A stretch of 31,353 nt of DNA from positions 1-31,353 of the forward strand of contig CAZDOY010000035.1 of NCBI GenBank assembly GCA_964507185.1, given 5' to 3'. A program made the position numbers and the translations under genes. Shown here in pieces: positions 1-7,150 of the stretch (its first letter is position 1; every line of letters starts with the position of its first letter). A model generated the notes under the pieces. It searched no databases and was not told where the DNA came from. It worked only from the letters and a program-made list of their open reading frames with translations. This DNA comes from CAVRTJ01 sp964507185. Its GTDB lineage: Bacteria > Acidobacteriota > UBA4820 > DSQY01.

Positions 1-230
1 CCTTCGCCCTAGGGAGTCCGCCCCATCGCTGCTTCATTGCCGTCTTTGAAATCCGCACCCCCGATGTCCCAATCTCTGGGTGGTGGCTCCACCCGCTGTG
101 CAGCGGACGCCGGTGAGGCATGGGGCGCGGGATTCATGTTACTTTAACGACGAGGTCTCATGGAGCGATATTGAGGTCCATCGGTCTTAGGAAGACGCTA
201 TTAGACCACTTTTCAGAAAGAGAATCCAAG

Positions 231-737
231 ATGGAGCCGACGATACGCCCGATGATCGAGGCAGACTGGCCGTCCGTTTGTGAAATTTACGAGGACGGCC
301 TGGCCACGGGCCAAGCGAGCTTCGAGACGGGCATTCCCACGTGGGAATGGTGGCATGCGTCGCACCACCGGCATAGTCGCCTGGTAGCGTGCGATGAGGT
401 CGGTGTGGTCGGGTGGGCGGCATTGTCTCCGGCGTCCGCCAGGGCGTGCTACGCCGGTGTGGCGGAGGTAAGCGTCTATGTCGCGGTGCAATGCCGCGGA
501 CGTGGAGTCGGCAGGCGATTGCTCCAGGAGGTCATTGCTTCGTCCGAAAAGAACGGCATTTGGACGCTTTACTCCAGCACGTTTCCCGAGAATAAGGAAA
601 GTCTCAAGTTGCAGGAATCGTGCGGTTTCCGCAAAGTCGGGCTGCGCGAGAAGATCGCCATGCACCACGGCGTGTGGCGTGACACGATATTATCGGAACG
701 CCGCAGCAAGGTCGTAGGAATACCGGGCGAATGCTGA
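231..737 (+). CDS. GNAT N-acetyltransferase, phosphinothricin/arsinothricin-acetyltransferase-like
   Basis: A 168-residue GNAT-fold protein predicted to transfer acetyl from acetyl-CoA to an amine. The opening IRPMIEADWPSVCEIY and the following FETGIPTWEWW resemble the PAT/Bar and ArsN1 group, which acetylates phosphinothricin-like amino acids. The acetyl-CoA loop is visible as QCRGRGVGRRLL (about residues 87-98), and NKESLKLQESCGFRKVGL is the usual C-terminal GNAT motif. The frame stays open upstream to 120, but the ATG at 231 is preferred because the family signature starts right after it and a purine-rich stretch (agaaagagaa) lies just upstream. It is followed 91 bp later by a VOC gene on the same strand. 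VOC and PAT-like proteins are both often found in small-molecule resistance, but no substrate can be assigned from sequence. Confidence 0.85.
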   Translation: MEPTIRPMIEADWPSVCEIYEDGLATGQASFETGIPTWEWWHASHHRHSRLVACDEVGVVGWAALSPASARACYAGVAEVSVYVAVQCRGRGVGRRLLQEVIASSEKNGIWTLYSSTFPENKESLKLQESCGFRKVGLREKIAMHHGVWRDTILSERRSKVVGIPGEC

Positions 738-828
738 ACGTCCCTCTTCAGCAGGCCGGGTTCCCTCGAGGCCGGGAAATGCGTCGGGCCGCGCGCCACA
801 GACCGCGCTTAATGGGAGGAGGACGACC

Positions 829-1224
829 ATGCACCGCAGTCGCCTGGGGGGATTGATCATCGATTGCAACACCGACGACCTCGAAAGAGAGGCCCGCTTC
901 TGGAGCCGGGCACTTGGTTACTCGATCGGCGCCTCGCCCGATCCCGGCGAGGGGGACTTCATCCCCCTCGACACGCCGCCCGGCGAACCGTACATCGAGG
1001 TCCAGTCCGTGGATCACCCGAGCCGCGTCCACCTGGACATCAAGACCGACGACCTCGAGGCGGAGGTCGAGCGGCTCGAGCGCCTCGGCGCCAAACGCGT
1101 CGAGAAGATCGAATACTGGTGGGTGATGGAGGCGCCGAGCGGCCACCGGTTCTGTGTGGTTCAACTGCTCCCCGGGCAGGACGTCGGCACGCTCAACGTC
1201 TGGAACGACGAAATGCAAGCTTGA
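829..1224 (+). CDS. VOC (glyoxalase-like) family protein
   Basis: A 131-residue single-domain protein of the vicinal oxygen chelate superfamily, closest in appearance to the Glyoxalase_6 type. The N-terminal half reads LGGLIIDCNTDDLEREARFW, the middle HLDIKTDDLEAEVERLERLGAKRV, and the end APSGHRFCVVQLLPG, which is the paired beta-alpha-beta-beta-beta pattern of the fold. Family members include glyoxalases, dioxygenases and antibiotic-binding proteins; the present form is usually annotated without a substrate. A strong ribosome-binding site (gggaggagg) precedes the ATG at 829. The stop codon overlaps the -35 of a predicted promoter that serves the next genes, so this gene probably ends its own transcript. 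Confidence 0.85.
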   Translation: MHRSRLGGLIIDCNTDDLEREARFWSRALGYSIGASPDPGEGDFIPLDTPPGEPYIEVQSVDHPSRVHLDIKTDDLEAEVERLERLGAKRVEKIEYWWVMEAPSGHRFCVVQLLPGQDVGTLNVWNDEMQA

Positions 1225-1250
1225 TCGGCCTATCCGGGGAAGAATATACT
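1221..1250 (+). promoter_or_regulatory. Sigma-70-like promoter for the small-ORF/nucleotidyltransferase pair
   Basis: TTGATC (1221-1226) and TATACT (1245-1250) are separated by 18 bp, four and five matches to the sigma-70 consensus. The -35 overlaps the VOC stop codon. Predicted by eye only. Confidence 0.45.
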
Positions 1251-1275
1251 ACCCGTACAGGAGTCGGGGAAACGT

Positions 1276-1353
1276 ATGAGCATCCGGAGATCGTTCAAGC
1301 GGAAAGACCGCTTCGACAGCGGTGGTCCTCAGCAGGGCAGGGAAAAAAGATGA
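1276..1353 (+). CDS. Possible 25-residue leader ORF
   Basis: An ATG at 1276, 5 nt after GGGGA, opens a 25-codon basic peptide (MSIRRSFKRKDRF...). Its TGA at 1351-1353 overlaps the ATG of the next ORF as TGATG, a classic translational-coupling overlap. It may be a leader peptide or simply chance. No homologue is recognised. Confidence 0.25.
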   Translation: MSIRRSFKRKDRFDSGGPQQGREKR

Positions 1354-1538
1354 TGAAGAAGGTTGTGAGAAAGACGACCCTTACGGACCGTTCTTCCATA
1401 AAGAGGGACTTGGCTTACTGGCTGAGCCGGCCTCCCGCGGAGAGGGTGGCCGCAGTGGATTTCTTGAGAAGGCAACGGTATGGAGATTCAGTCAGACTTC
1501 AAAGAACTGCTCGAGTTGTTCAACAAGCATCACGTTGA
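1353..1538 (+). CDS. Small basic protein upstream of and overlapping the nucleotidyltransferase
   Basis: A 61-residue protein with the core KRDLAYWLSRPPAERVAAVDFLRRQRYG and a basic tail RLQRTARVVQQASR. Small proteins of this pattern (a WLS/SLTP-x-ER-x-A-x-x-FLR-like core, ending in an RVYRV-like tail) commonly sit directly upstream of single-domain nucleotidyltransferases in many bacteria and archaea, so the pair is treated as a unit; that link is from memory of gene neighbourhoods. ATG codons at 1350 and 1353 are both possible; 1353 gives a TGATG overlap with the short ORF in front. The last 59 bp overlap the start of the nucleotidyltransferase in another frame, so expression of the two is likely coupled. 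No catalytic motif is seen; an antitoxin or partner role is inference. Confidence 0.6.
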   Translation: MKKVVRKTTLTDRSSIKRDLAYWLSRPPAERVAAVDFLRRQRYGDSVRLQRTARVVQQASR

Positions 1539-1926
1539 GTACATGCTGGTGGGCGGTTATGCCCTGGCCTTTCACGGCGCGCCTCGTTTTACGGGGGACC
1601 TGGACGTATTCGTCCACAATTCGCCCAAAAATGCCGCCAGGGTTATGGATGCTCTGAGCGAATATGGGTTTGGCTCTGTCGGCCTGGCTGCGGAAGATTT
1701 CCAGAAAGAGGGTTCGGTCGTTCAGCTTGGTGTCCCGCCCGTCCGGGTCGACCTCGTAACGTCCCTGACGGGCGTTCTCTGGGAGGGTGCCTGGTCCAAC
1801 CGGGTAGCTGCAGAATATGGCGATGTCCCTGTCTTCTATATCGGACGCGAGCAGTTCATCGCCAACAAGAAGGCCACGGGGCGAAAAAGAGACCTCGCCG
1901 ATCTCGAAGCGCTCGGAGAAGAGTAG
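1480..1926 (+). CDS. Nucleotidyltransferase-fold protein (DUF6036/AbiEii-like)
   Basis: A 148-residue minimal nucleotidyltransferase. The polymerase-beta-type signature is clear: YMLVGGYALAFHG (GG motif, about residues 21-33) followed by TGDLDVFV (DxD, about 38-45) and a third acidic position in VRVDLVTSL (about 88-96). This arrangement is shared with MNT antitoxins, AbiEii-type toxins and DUF6036 proteins, which move nucleotides onto proteins or RNA. The C-terminal GREQFIANKKATGRKRDLADLEAL is the conserved tail of stand-alone members that act as a unit with a small upstream protein. It overlaps that protein by 59 bp. No HEPN partner is present, so this is not a standard MNT-HEPN pair. The target is unknown. 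Confidence 0.8.
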   Translation: MEIQSDFKELLELFNKHHVEYMLVGGYALAFHGAPRFTGDLDVFVHNSPKNAARVMDALSEYGFGSVGLAAEDFQKEGSVVQLGVPPVRVDLVTSLTGVLWEGAWSNRVAAEYGDVPVFYIGREQFIANKKATGRKRDLADLEALGEE

Positions 1927-1989
1927 AAGCTGTGGGGCAGACGCGGGTTCTTTAGGTTTAGTGTGAAGGGCTGAGAACGCCTCTCTCAT

Positions 1990-2155
1990 CTATTTGTAGG
2001 CCTGATGTCGCATACCGGGCCGGGCTCCGAAGGCGCGCCCCGGGCCGTCCCTGATCTTTACTCTAGCCCTTCGGCCTTAGACTTTAGCCTTTGAAAGGCA
2101 GCGCCTTCCTCACTTCCTTCTCGTCTTTATGTCCCAAATCCCAATTCCCCAATCG
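1990..2155. repeat. Dispersed intergenic repeat, copy C
   Basis: Shares with the copies at 5950-6045 and 10300-10440 the order TTGTAGGCCTG, an accgggccgg...CGAAGG core, GGGCCGTCCC and a tail of CCCAAATCCCAATTCCCCAATC. It is the most diverged copy, with an inserted GCCTTAG/CTTTAGCC tract. Confidence 0.45.
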
Positions 2156-2290
2156 CCTCTGTTCCTTGCGGAATATCCCCCCGACTGCGGGCCTTATACC
2201 TGCTGGAAGGGATAGAATCGAAAAATGGATAGAAGCTTCAGGTTTCTTCAGACCAGTTATCGGTTTCCTAAATACAGCTTCGAAGAAGCC

Positions 2291-2299
2291 TGCTAAAAT
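2291..2299 (+). promoter_or_regulatory. Extended -10 promoter of the MBL hydrolase gene
   Basis: TGC-TAAAAT (TGn then a five-of-six -10) would place transcription start near 2306. No good -35 is seen, which extended -10 promoters tolerate. Confidence 0.4.
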
Positions 2300-2320
2300 C
2301 CGTGCGCAGGACGGATTTTA
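2294..2320. promoter_or_regulatory. Perfect 10-bp inverted repeat, candidate operator
   Basis: TAAAATCCGT (2294-2303), a 7-nt spacer, then ACGGATTTTA (2311-2320). It covers the predicted -10 and start point and ends just before the ribosome-binding site GAGGAG. Because transcription would begin inside the spacer, a protein-binding DNA site is more likely than an RNA hairpin. The cognate regulator is not visible in the window. Confidence 0.5.
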
Positions 2321-2336
2321 AGAGGAGTGATGTGCG

Positions 2337-3338
2337 ATGTTGAGGAAGAAACTGTCTCTTGCATTATTGGCAGCGGTGTCGCTGGGATTGGGGCTGGGCT
2401 GCCTGGCGGCTTCGCCGCAGGCGCAGACGGCGAAAAGCGCTGAAAAGCAGCACTCCGCGCCGGCACAGGTGAAGACGCAGGCGCCGGGCTACTACCGGAT
2501 GATGCTCGGAGATTTCGAGATCACCGCGCTGAACGACGGCGGGTTCAAGGGCGACATGGCCAAGATCATGAGCAAGCCGGAACTGGTGCACGAGATCCTG
2601 GCGCGGGACCACGAGAGCCTGCCCATGTGGACCTCCGTCAACGCCTTTCTCATCAATACGGGCAAGCAGCTCGTCCTGGTGGACACGGGCACCGGCGACC
2701 GGTCGCCGGGCGCGACGACCGGCCACATGCTTTCGAACCTGGAAGCGGCCGGCTACCGCCCTGAGCAGGTCGACGCCGTCCTGCTCACCCACATGCACGG
2801 CGACCACGACGGGGGCCTCACGGCCGACGGACGCCGCGTGTTTCCCAACGCCACGGTCTACGTGAACAAGCACGAACTTGCGTACTGGCTGAACCCCACC
2901 GGGGATAAGTACACGGCGGACGAGAGGAAGAAGATCGGCCAGCAACAGCACGCCAGAATGGACCCCTACATCAAGGCGGACAGGGTGAAGACCTTCGAGG
3001 GTGCGGCCCGGCTCTTCCCCGGCATCCGCGCGGTCCCGGCCCACGGCCACACGCCGGGCCACACGGCCTACATGGTGGAGAGTCAGGGGAAGCGCCTGCT
3101 GATCTGGGGGGACATCGTCCACTGCGCCGAGGCGCAGTTCCCGCATCCGGAGATCACCATCCAATACGACTCCGATCCCGCACAGGCCGCCAAGACGCGC
3201 CTCAAGCTGATGGCGGAGGCGGCCAAGGAAGGCTTCCTGGTGGGCGGCGCCCACATTTCCTTCCCCGGCCTGGGCCACGTCCGCGCCACGAAGAAGGGCT
3301 ACCGCTGGATCCCCGCGCCGTATCGGGCTGTACCGTGA
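2337..3338 (+). CDS. Exported metallo-beta-lactamase-fold hydrolase
   Basis: A 333-residue metallo-beta-lactamase superfamily enzyme. The zinc signature HMHGDH (residues 152-157) follows DAVLLT, and a second histidine cluster lies in PAHGHTPGHTAY, with the bridging aspartate in IWGDIVH. The leader MLRKKLSLALLAAVSLGLGLGC has the charge and hydrophobic core of a signal peptide; Cys22 could be a lipoprotein cysteine but the residue at -3 (Gly) is atypical, so cleavage by signal peptidase I near ASPQAQT is as likely. The YYRMMLGDFEITALNDGGF start of the mature domain is seen in periplasmic MBL hydrolases related to lactonases and quorum-quenching enzymes; substrate unknown. GAGGAG lies 9 nt before the ATG. 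It has its own promoter and an operator-like palindrome. Confidence 0.85.
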   Translation: MLRKKLSLALLAAVSLGLGLGCLAASPQAQTAKSAEKQHSAPAQVKTQAPGYYRMMLGDFEITALNDGGFKGDMAKIMSKPELVHEILARDHESLPMWTSVNAFLINTGKQLVLVDTGTGDRSPGATTGHMLSNLEAAGYRPEQVDAVLLTHMHGDHDGGLTADGRRVFPNATVYVNKHELAYWLNPTGDKYTADERKKIGQQQHARMDPYIKADRVKTFEGAARLFPGIRAVPAHGHTPGHTAYMVESQGKRLLIWGDIVHCAEAQFPHPEITIQYDSDPAQAAKTRLKLMAEAAKEGFLVGGAHISFPGLGHVRATKKGYRWIPAPYRAVP

Positions 3339-3522
3339 GTAGGGGAGTAGGTGATTAGGGGAGTAGGNNNNNNNNNNNNNNNNNNNNNNNNNNNNNNNNN
3401 NNNNNNNNNNNNNNNNNNNNNNNNNNNNNNNNNNNNNNNNNNNNNNNNNNNNNNNNNNNNNNNNNNNCCGCGCCGTATCGGGCTGTACCGTGAGTAGGGG
3501 AGTAGGTGATTAGGGGAGTAGG
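3313..3522. other. 100-N assembly gap flanked by an identical 55-bp sequence
   Basis: Positions 3368-3467 are Ns. The 55 bases before the gap (3313-3367, the MBL 3-prime end plus GAGTAGG-like units) are repeated exactly after it (3468-3522). The simplest reading is two contigs that overlap by 55 bases but were scaffolded with a fixed-length gap; the true gap may be zero. Confidence 0.9.
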
Positions 3523-3677
3523 ACGTGTGCAGCCCTTCGAGGACAGCCGACCGACGGCCGACCGCCGACCACCGCGCCTGGCGGCGCAGTGATCGAGCCG
3601 CTGGAAGGGCTAAGGCCTAAAGGCAAAAGGCCAAGGAGAAGACAACCCGCATCCGTACGGGAGGCGGCGAGCTTTCG
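3339..3677. other. Low-complexity intergenic region between convergent genes
   Basis: Apart from the N gap this stretch holds GAGTAGG/GTGATTAGG units, a CCGAC-rich tract (3543-3574), a GCGCCTG-GCGGCGC element (3574-3597) and GGCTAAGGCCTAAAGGC-type units (3605-3640). No gene or T-tailed terminator is seen. Confidence 0.6.
3574..3597. repeat. Short dispersed repeat with GCGCC/GGCGC hairpin, copy 1
   Basis: Twenty-two of 24 bases match the element at 10223-10246; the core can fold as GCGCC-tggc-GGCGC and is followed by AGTGATCGAG. It lies downstream of gene ends. Confidence 0.4.
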
Positions 3678-5771
3678 TCACCAGATTTTGCAAGGCCTCC
3701 GTCGGTCCATGGGGCCGTGGCCGCAGCCCCAGGCCTTCGCGAACGCGGGCATGTCGGCGAGCGTTCCGTCAACGCGGAAGCGGGGGGGAGCGTGTGGATC
3801 CGTCAAAACGAGCATGCGCGCATAGCCCGGCCTTGTTTTTGCGGCAAAGATCCGCGCGAAGGCGAGGAAGAAGCGTTGCTCCGGTGTGAAGCCGTCGATG
3901 ACCTTTGGGCGAGGCCTCTTCTGCATTGTCTTTTCGAAGGCTTTGTAGGCGAGGGTGAGGCCTCCGAGGTCTGCAACGCTTTCCGCGGCGACGAGTTCCC
4001 CGTTCACGCGCAGCCCCCCTTCAATCCTATACTTTGAGAACTGGCGAATGACGCGCCGGACCTGTTTTTCGAAGGCCTTCCTGTCCCTCTTCGTCCACCA
4101 GTTCTTCAGATCGCCCCTGCCGTCGAATCGGCTTCCATTCGGATCGAACGCGTGGGTGATTTCGTGCCCCATCACCGCGCCCACTGCGCCGTAGTTCGAT
4201 GCGGCGTCCGCCCGGGGATCGAAAAAGGGGGGCTGCAGGATGGCCGCGGGAAAGAAGATCGCATTCATGGATGGAATGTATCGCGCGTTCACGGTTTGGG
4301 GCGTATCGGACCATCGGCTCCTGTCGGCGGGCTTGCCGATTCTGTTCAACTCTCGCTGCAGTTCGAAGGCCCTTGCACGCAGTACGTTCAAAACATAAGG
4401 CCCGCGATCGATCTTGAGTCCCGCATAATCGGGCCAGGTCTCGGGATACCCGATTTTCTCTACCATCATACCGAGCTTTGCGAGGGCGGCCTTGCGCGTT
4501 GCGGGGCTCATCCAGCTCAGGGTCTGGAGGTCCTCCCTCAGCGCCGCCCGCACGTTGTGCAGAATGGCCTCGGCCTTTGCCTTGGCCGCCGGGTGAAAGT
4601 ACTTCTTGACGTAGAGCTTGCCCAGCGGAAATCCCAGTGCGTCGTTTTCGGCATGGATGACCTGGCGCCATAGCGGCGGTAGCGTCGCCATGCCTTCGAT
4701 TTCTTTATAGCGGAATCCGAGAGATTCTTTGACGAAAGGCGTGCTCAAGTAGCGCGAAACCGATAATAGGAGGCGCCAGCGAAGATAGGTGCGCCAGCCG
4801 GCTAGGGGGACCCTCGCCAACTCCTTGTCCATGGCCTTGAAAAAGACTGGTTGAGCGACATTGACCTTCTCCAATTCCGGATGCTTCAGGTGCTCGAAAT
4901 ACGCCTTCCAGTCAAAGTGCGGCGTCAAGTCGGCCAATTGTCTGCGGTTCATCACGTGATAGAACGCCCCGGGACCAGAGCCATGGCTGGAAGAAGCCTT
5001 TGCCAGGATCTTCTCCATTGCAAGAACGGTTGTGCTCTCCGTTTCGGCCGTGACGGCCGAGTCGCCGAGCAGCTCGAACATCTTCTGCACGTGAGACCGA
5101 TATGCCTTACGAATAGTCTTGGAGGCCCTGTCGTGCCTGAGGTAGTAGTCCCGACTGGGAAGTCCCAGACTGCCCATCATCAGTAACCCGATGACCTTCT
5201 CGCTATGCTTGAGGTCCGGTTCCGACGTAAACCAGAAAAGAGGATCTACGCCGATTCTCTGCAAGTGCGCGATTTCGGCTTGAAGATCCTTCATGTCCTT
5301 CATGGCATCGATCCGGGCGAGTTCGGGTGCAAGGGGACGCAACCCCTCGGCGTCTCGCGCTTTCATGTCCATTCCGCTGGCATAAAAGTCGCCGAGCTTT
5401 TGGACCTCGCTCCCTTTCGCCGCCTTCTTGTCCGCCTTCGCCTGTTCAAGAATCTCTCGCAACTCCAGGCCGGTCTTCTTTCTAAGCTGTTCGAAAGAAC
5501 CCCATATGGGCTCGTCCGGAGGGAGCGGGTGGTTGGCCAGCCAGCCGCCGTCTGCAAACCGGTAGAAGTCCTTGCAGGGGCTGACGCTCCTGTCAAGGTC
5601 CTCCAAATTGACACCTTGTTTTTCCCCCGCCGCGTGTCGAGCGGCGGCGGACTCCTTCGGCGGTTGCCCCTCATGGGGACCATGGCCGGCTGGGTAGGTC
5701 GGAACCGCGGAAAGCATAAGGGCCAGAGCAAGGGCCACGGCTGCAACGCACGCTCTTGAAGGTGGATTCAT
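3678..5771 (-). CDS. Exported M13-family zinc metallopeptidase (PepO/neprilysin-like)
   Basis: A 697-residue peptidase of the M13 family, which cleaves small peptides at the amino side of hydrophobic residues. The zinc site is complete: HEITH (His536, Glu537, His540) and ESVAD (Glu597, Asp601). The substrate-binding NAYY-type motif reads NARY (495-498), with Arg replacing the usual third-position aromatic, then FPAAILQPPFF. The N-terminal LEDLDRSVSPCKDFYRFADGGWL and the C-terminal FRVDGTLADMPAFAKAWGC...CKIW are the typical ends of the family, so the gene is full length. A signal peptide (residues 1-28) suggests export. A purine-rich GGGGGG site precedes the ATG. It converges with the MBL hydrolase gene and stands alone. 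Confidence 0.95.
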   Translation of the reverse strand: MNPPSRACVAAVALALALMLSAVPTYPAGHGPHEGQPPKESAAARHAAGEKQGVNLEDLDRSVSPCKDFYRFADGGWLANHPLPPDEPIWGSFEQLRKKTGLELREILEQAKADKKAAKGSEVQKLGDFYASGMDMKARDAEGLRPLAPELARIDAMKDMKDLQAEIAHLQRIGVDPLFWFTSEPDLKHSEKVIGLLMMGSLGLPSRDYYLRHDRASKTIRKAYRSHVQKMFELLGDSAVTAETESTTVLAMEKILAKASSSHGSGPGAFYHVMNRRQLADLTPHFDWKAYFEHLKHPELEKVNVAQPVFFKAMDKELARVPLAGWRTYLRWRLLLSVSRYLSTPFVKESLGFRYKEIEGMATLPPLWRQVIHAENDALGFPLGKLYVKKYFHPAAKAKAEAILHNVRAALREDLQTLSWMSPATRKAALAKLGMMVEKIGYPETWPDYAGLKIDRGPYVLNVLRARAFELQRELNRIGKPADRSRWSDTPQTVNARYIPSMNAIFFPAAILQPPFFDPRADAASNYGAVGAVMGHEITHAFDPNGSRFDGRGDLKNWWTKRDRKAFEKQVRRVIRQFSKYRIEGGLRVNGELVAAESVADLGGLTLAYKAFEKTMQKRPRPKVIDGFTPEQRFFLAFARIFAAKTRPGYARMLVLTDPHAPPRFRVDGTLADMPAFAKAWGCGHGPMDRRRPCKIW

Positions 5772-5949
5772 GATGCCCCCCTTTTTTAAGCAGGCTTTCT
5801 AGGTACCCGGAACGAGAAAATTCTATATCGCAGCCCAGGGGCAATACAACAAAAGACACCCGCGCTTGCGCAGTCACAATCACGCGAAAGTGGGGGCAGA
5901 TCTTCAGGTTCAGTATTTTGACCTGAGAACAATGCCCTCATTTGCTTGT

Positions 5950-6045
5950 AAGTCTGCCGCCGAATCCCGGTCCGGCCTTCGAAGACCCGTCTGCAGCCGT
6001 ACTTAAAATCCGCAATCCCAAACTCCCCCTCACTGCCTCACTGGA
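5950..6045. repeat. Dispersed intergenic repeat, copy A
   Basis: Lies just after the 3-prime end of the minus-strand GNAT gene. Core: aatcccggtccggc, CTTCGAAGACCCGT, AGCCGT, ttAAAATCCGCAATCCC, then CACTGCCTCACTGG. It aligns in order with copy B at 10300-10440. No terminator T-run. Confidence 0.55.
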
Positions 6046-6048
6046 AAA

Positions 6049-6636
6049 TCACTCCAGCTTCCTGCGCACAATCACCCGGCTCTTTCCTTGCTGGGCGGCC
6101 TTTTTGAAGCCGGCACGGGTGAAGAGGGTGACGGTGCCGGTGTAGAGGAATGCGGGGGGCAGATCCTCGGGCGGGTCGACGTTTGGGTAGCCCTCGAGAA
6201 GGGTGGCACCGCGGCTGCGGGCATAGTCGGCGGCGGCGCCGAGTAGGGCGAGGGCGACGCCTTTTCGACGATAGTCCTTGTGGATGAAGAAGCAGACGAC
6301 GGACCAGACGGGCAGATCGTCGATGGGCTTGAGCGTGCGGGACGCGAGGATGCGGGGGAAAAACTCGCGGGGGGCCACGGAGCACCAGCCCACGGGCGTG
6401 CCGCCGTCGAAGGCGAGGAGCCCCGGCACGTGGCCGCCGTCCACGAACGCCTTCATGGCGGCTCTGTTTTTGCAGCCTTTGCCGGCATTGAACTCTTTGC
6501 GCGTCAGCCGCCACCACATGCACCAGCACCCCGCGCACGCCCCCCGCGGCCCGAACAGCGCCTCGAAGTCGCCCCATGTCTCCGGCGTCACGGGAAGAAA
6601 GGAGTAAGTCGTCTTGTCGGAATCTCCGTTTTTCAT
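6049..6636 (-). CDS. GNAT-family N-acetyltransferase with GCWCMWWR motif
   Basis: A 195-residue acetyltransferase. The N-terminal segment ACAGCWCMWWRLTRKEF is a recognisable hallmark of an uncharacterised GNAT subgroup found in many environmental bacteria. The acetyl-CoA binding part is FIHKDYRRKGVALALLGAAADYA (about 109-131), after a beta strand ending WSVVCF. GFKKAAQQGKSRVIVRRKL is the usual C-terminal strand. It is divergent from the S53 peptidase gene across a 514-bp region. The substrate is not known. Confidence 0.85.
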   Translation of the reverse strand: MKNGDSDKTTYSFLPVTPETWGDFEALFGPRGACAGCWCMWWRLTRKEFNAGKGCKNRAAMKAFVDGGHVPGLLAFDGGTPVGWCSVAPREFFPRILASRTLKPIDDLPVWSVVCFFIHKDYRRKGVALALLGAAADYARSRGATLLEGYPNVDPPEDLPPAFLYTGTVTLFTRAGFKKAAQQGKSRVIVRRKLE

Positions 6637-6795
6637 GTTCGTATCCTTTCGCGTCGCGAGACGTTGCCCTGGTAAATCCTACCGCCATTCCGGAAACGGA
6701 GTCTGATCGAGCCGTATCCCTGCAAAAGGGAGAAAGAATTCCTCCGTCTTTTCTTGCCATTCCAGGATGCATTATGATCTGATTTACACACAGCG

Positions 6796-6804
6796 TGATA
6801 TAAT
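6796..6804 (+). promoter_or_regulatory. Extended -10 promoter (TGA-TATAAT)
   Basis: TG at 6796-6797, one base, then a perfect TATAAT at 6799-6804. If used it would give a leader of about 340 nt before the S53 peptidase start, containing the inverted repeat at 6913-6949. Confidence 0.4.
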
Positions 6805-6912
6805 AAAGACACAGAGGTGGCGCCCATGACGCGACGGGCAGCATGAACAAGATAAGCTCTCTTCATAAGATTTCGCCGAAGATCTCGCAGAGTGGGGCTT
6901 CGGCGCATGATA

Positions 6913-6949
6913 GTATCAGAGGTGGCGGCCCCGTATACCACTCTGATAC
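6913..6949. repeat. 12-bp inverted repeat in the S53 leader
   Basis: GTATCAGAGgTGG (6913-6925) pairs with CCACTCTGATAC (6938-6949) with one bulged G and a 12-nt loop. The left arm is also part of the 11-mer palindrome TGATAGTATCA (6908-6918). No T-run follows, so it is more likely an operator or a leader RNA structure than a terminator. Confidence 0.5.
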
Positions 6950-7150
6950 ATTGCGAAAAGGAAGCGAGCTTTCACCGCGAAAGGCTGTCAAGGGATCGTT
7001 TCGAGCCGCATTCAGGCTTGGAGTCCGGACGCTGAGCCTGACGGCAAACCGACTCTCCACAACGATTGAGGAATCGGCCCGCTGTCTCAACCGCGGATGC
7101 TGGCGGAACAGCAGGCGTTTGGATGATACGGCGACAGACAGGAGTGCGCA

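Larger units (their letters stand above)
1927..2336. other. 410-bp intergenic region
   Basis: No convincing gene. It holds one copy of a dispersed intergenic repeat (about 1990-2155), a low-complexity stretch built from GCCTT/CTTTAGCC units (about 2067-2095), and the promoter-operator of the next gene near 2291-2330. Confidence 0.6.
6637..7150. other. 514-bp divergent intergenic region
   Basis: Separates the minus-strand GNAT gene from the plus-strand S53 peptidase gene. It holds an extended -10 promoter (6796-6804) and a long inverted repeat (6913-6949). Open frames across it on both strands show no family motif and are judged not to be genes. The distance suggests a long leader for the peptidase mRNA. 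Confidence 0.5.

Noticed and set aside
864..1352. Upstream extension of the 61-residue small protein through the VOC gene
   Set aside because: The frame is open only by chance within a coding gene; the conserved part begins after 1353.
3368..3467. Possible insertion element in the gap
   Set aside because: The identical 55-bp flanks are not target-site duplications; they read as contig overlap around padding Ns.
3523..3677. CRISPR-like array from the repeated GAGTAGG and CCGAC units
   Set aside because: Units are short, irregular and without spacers of constant size.
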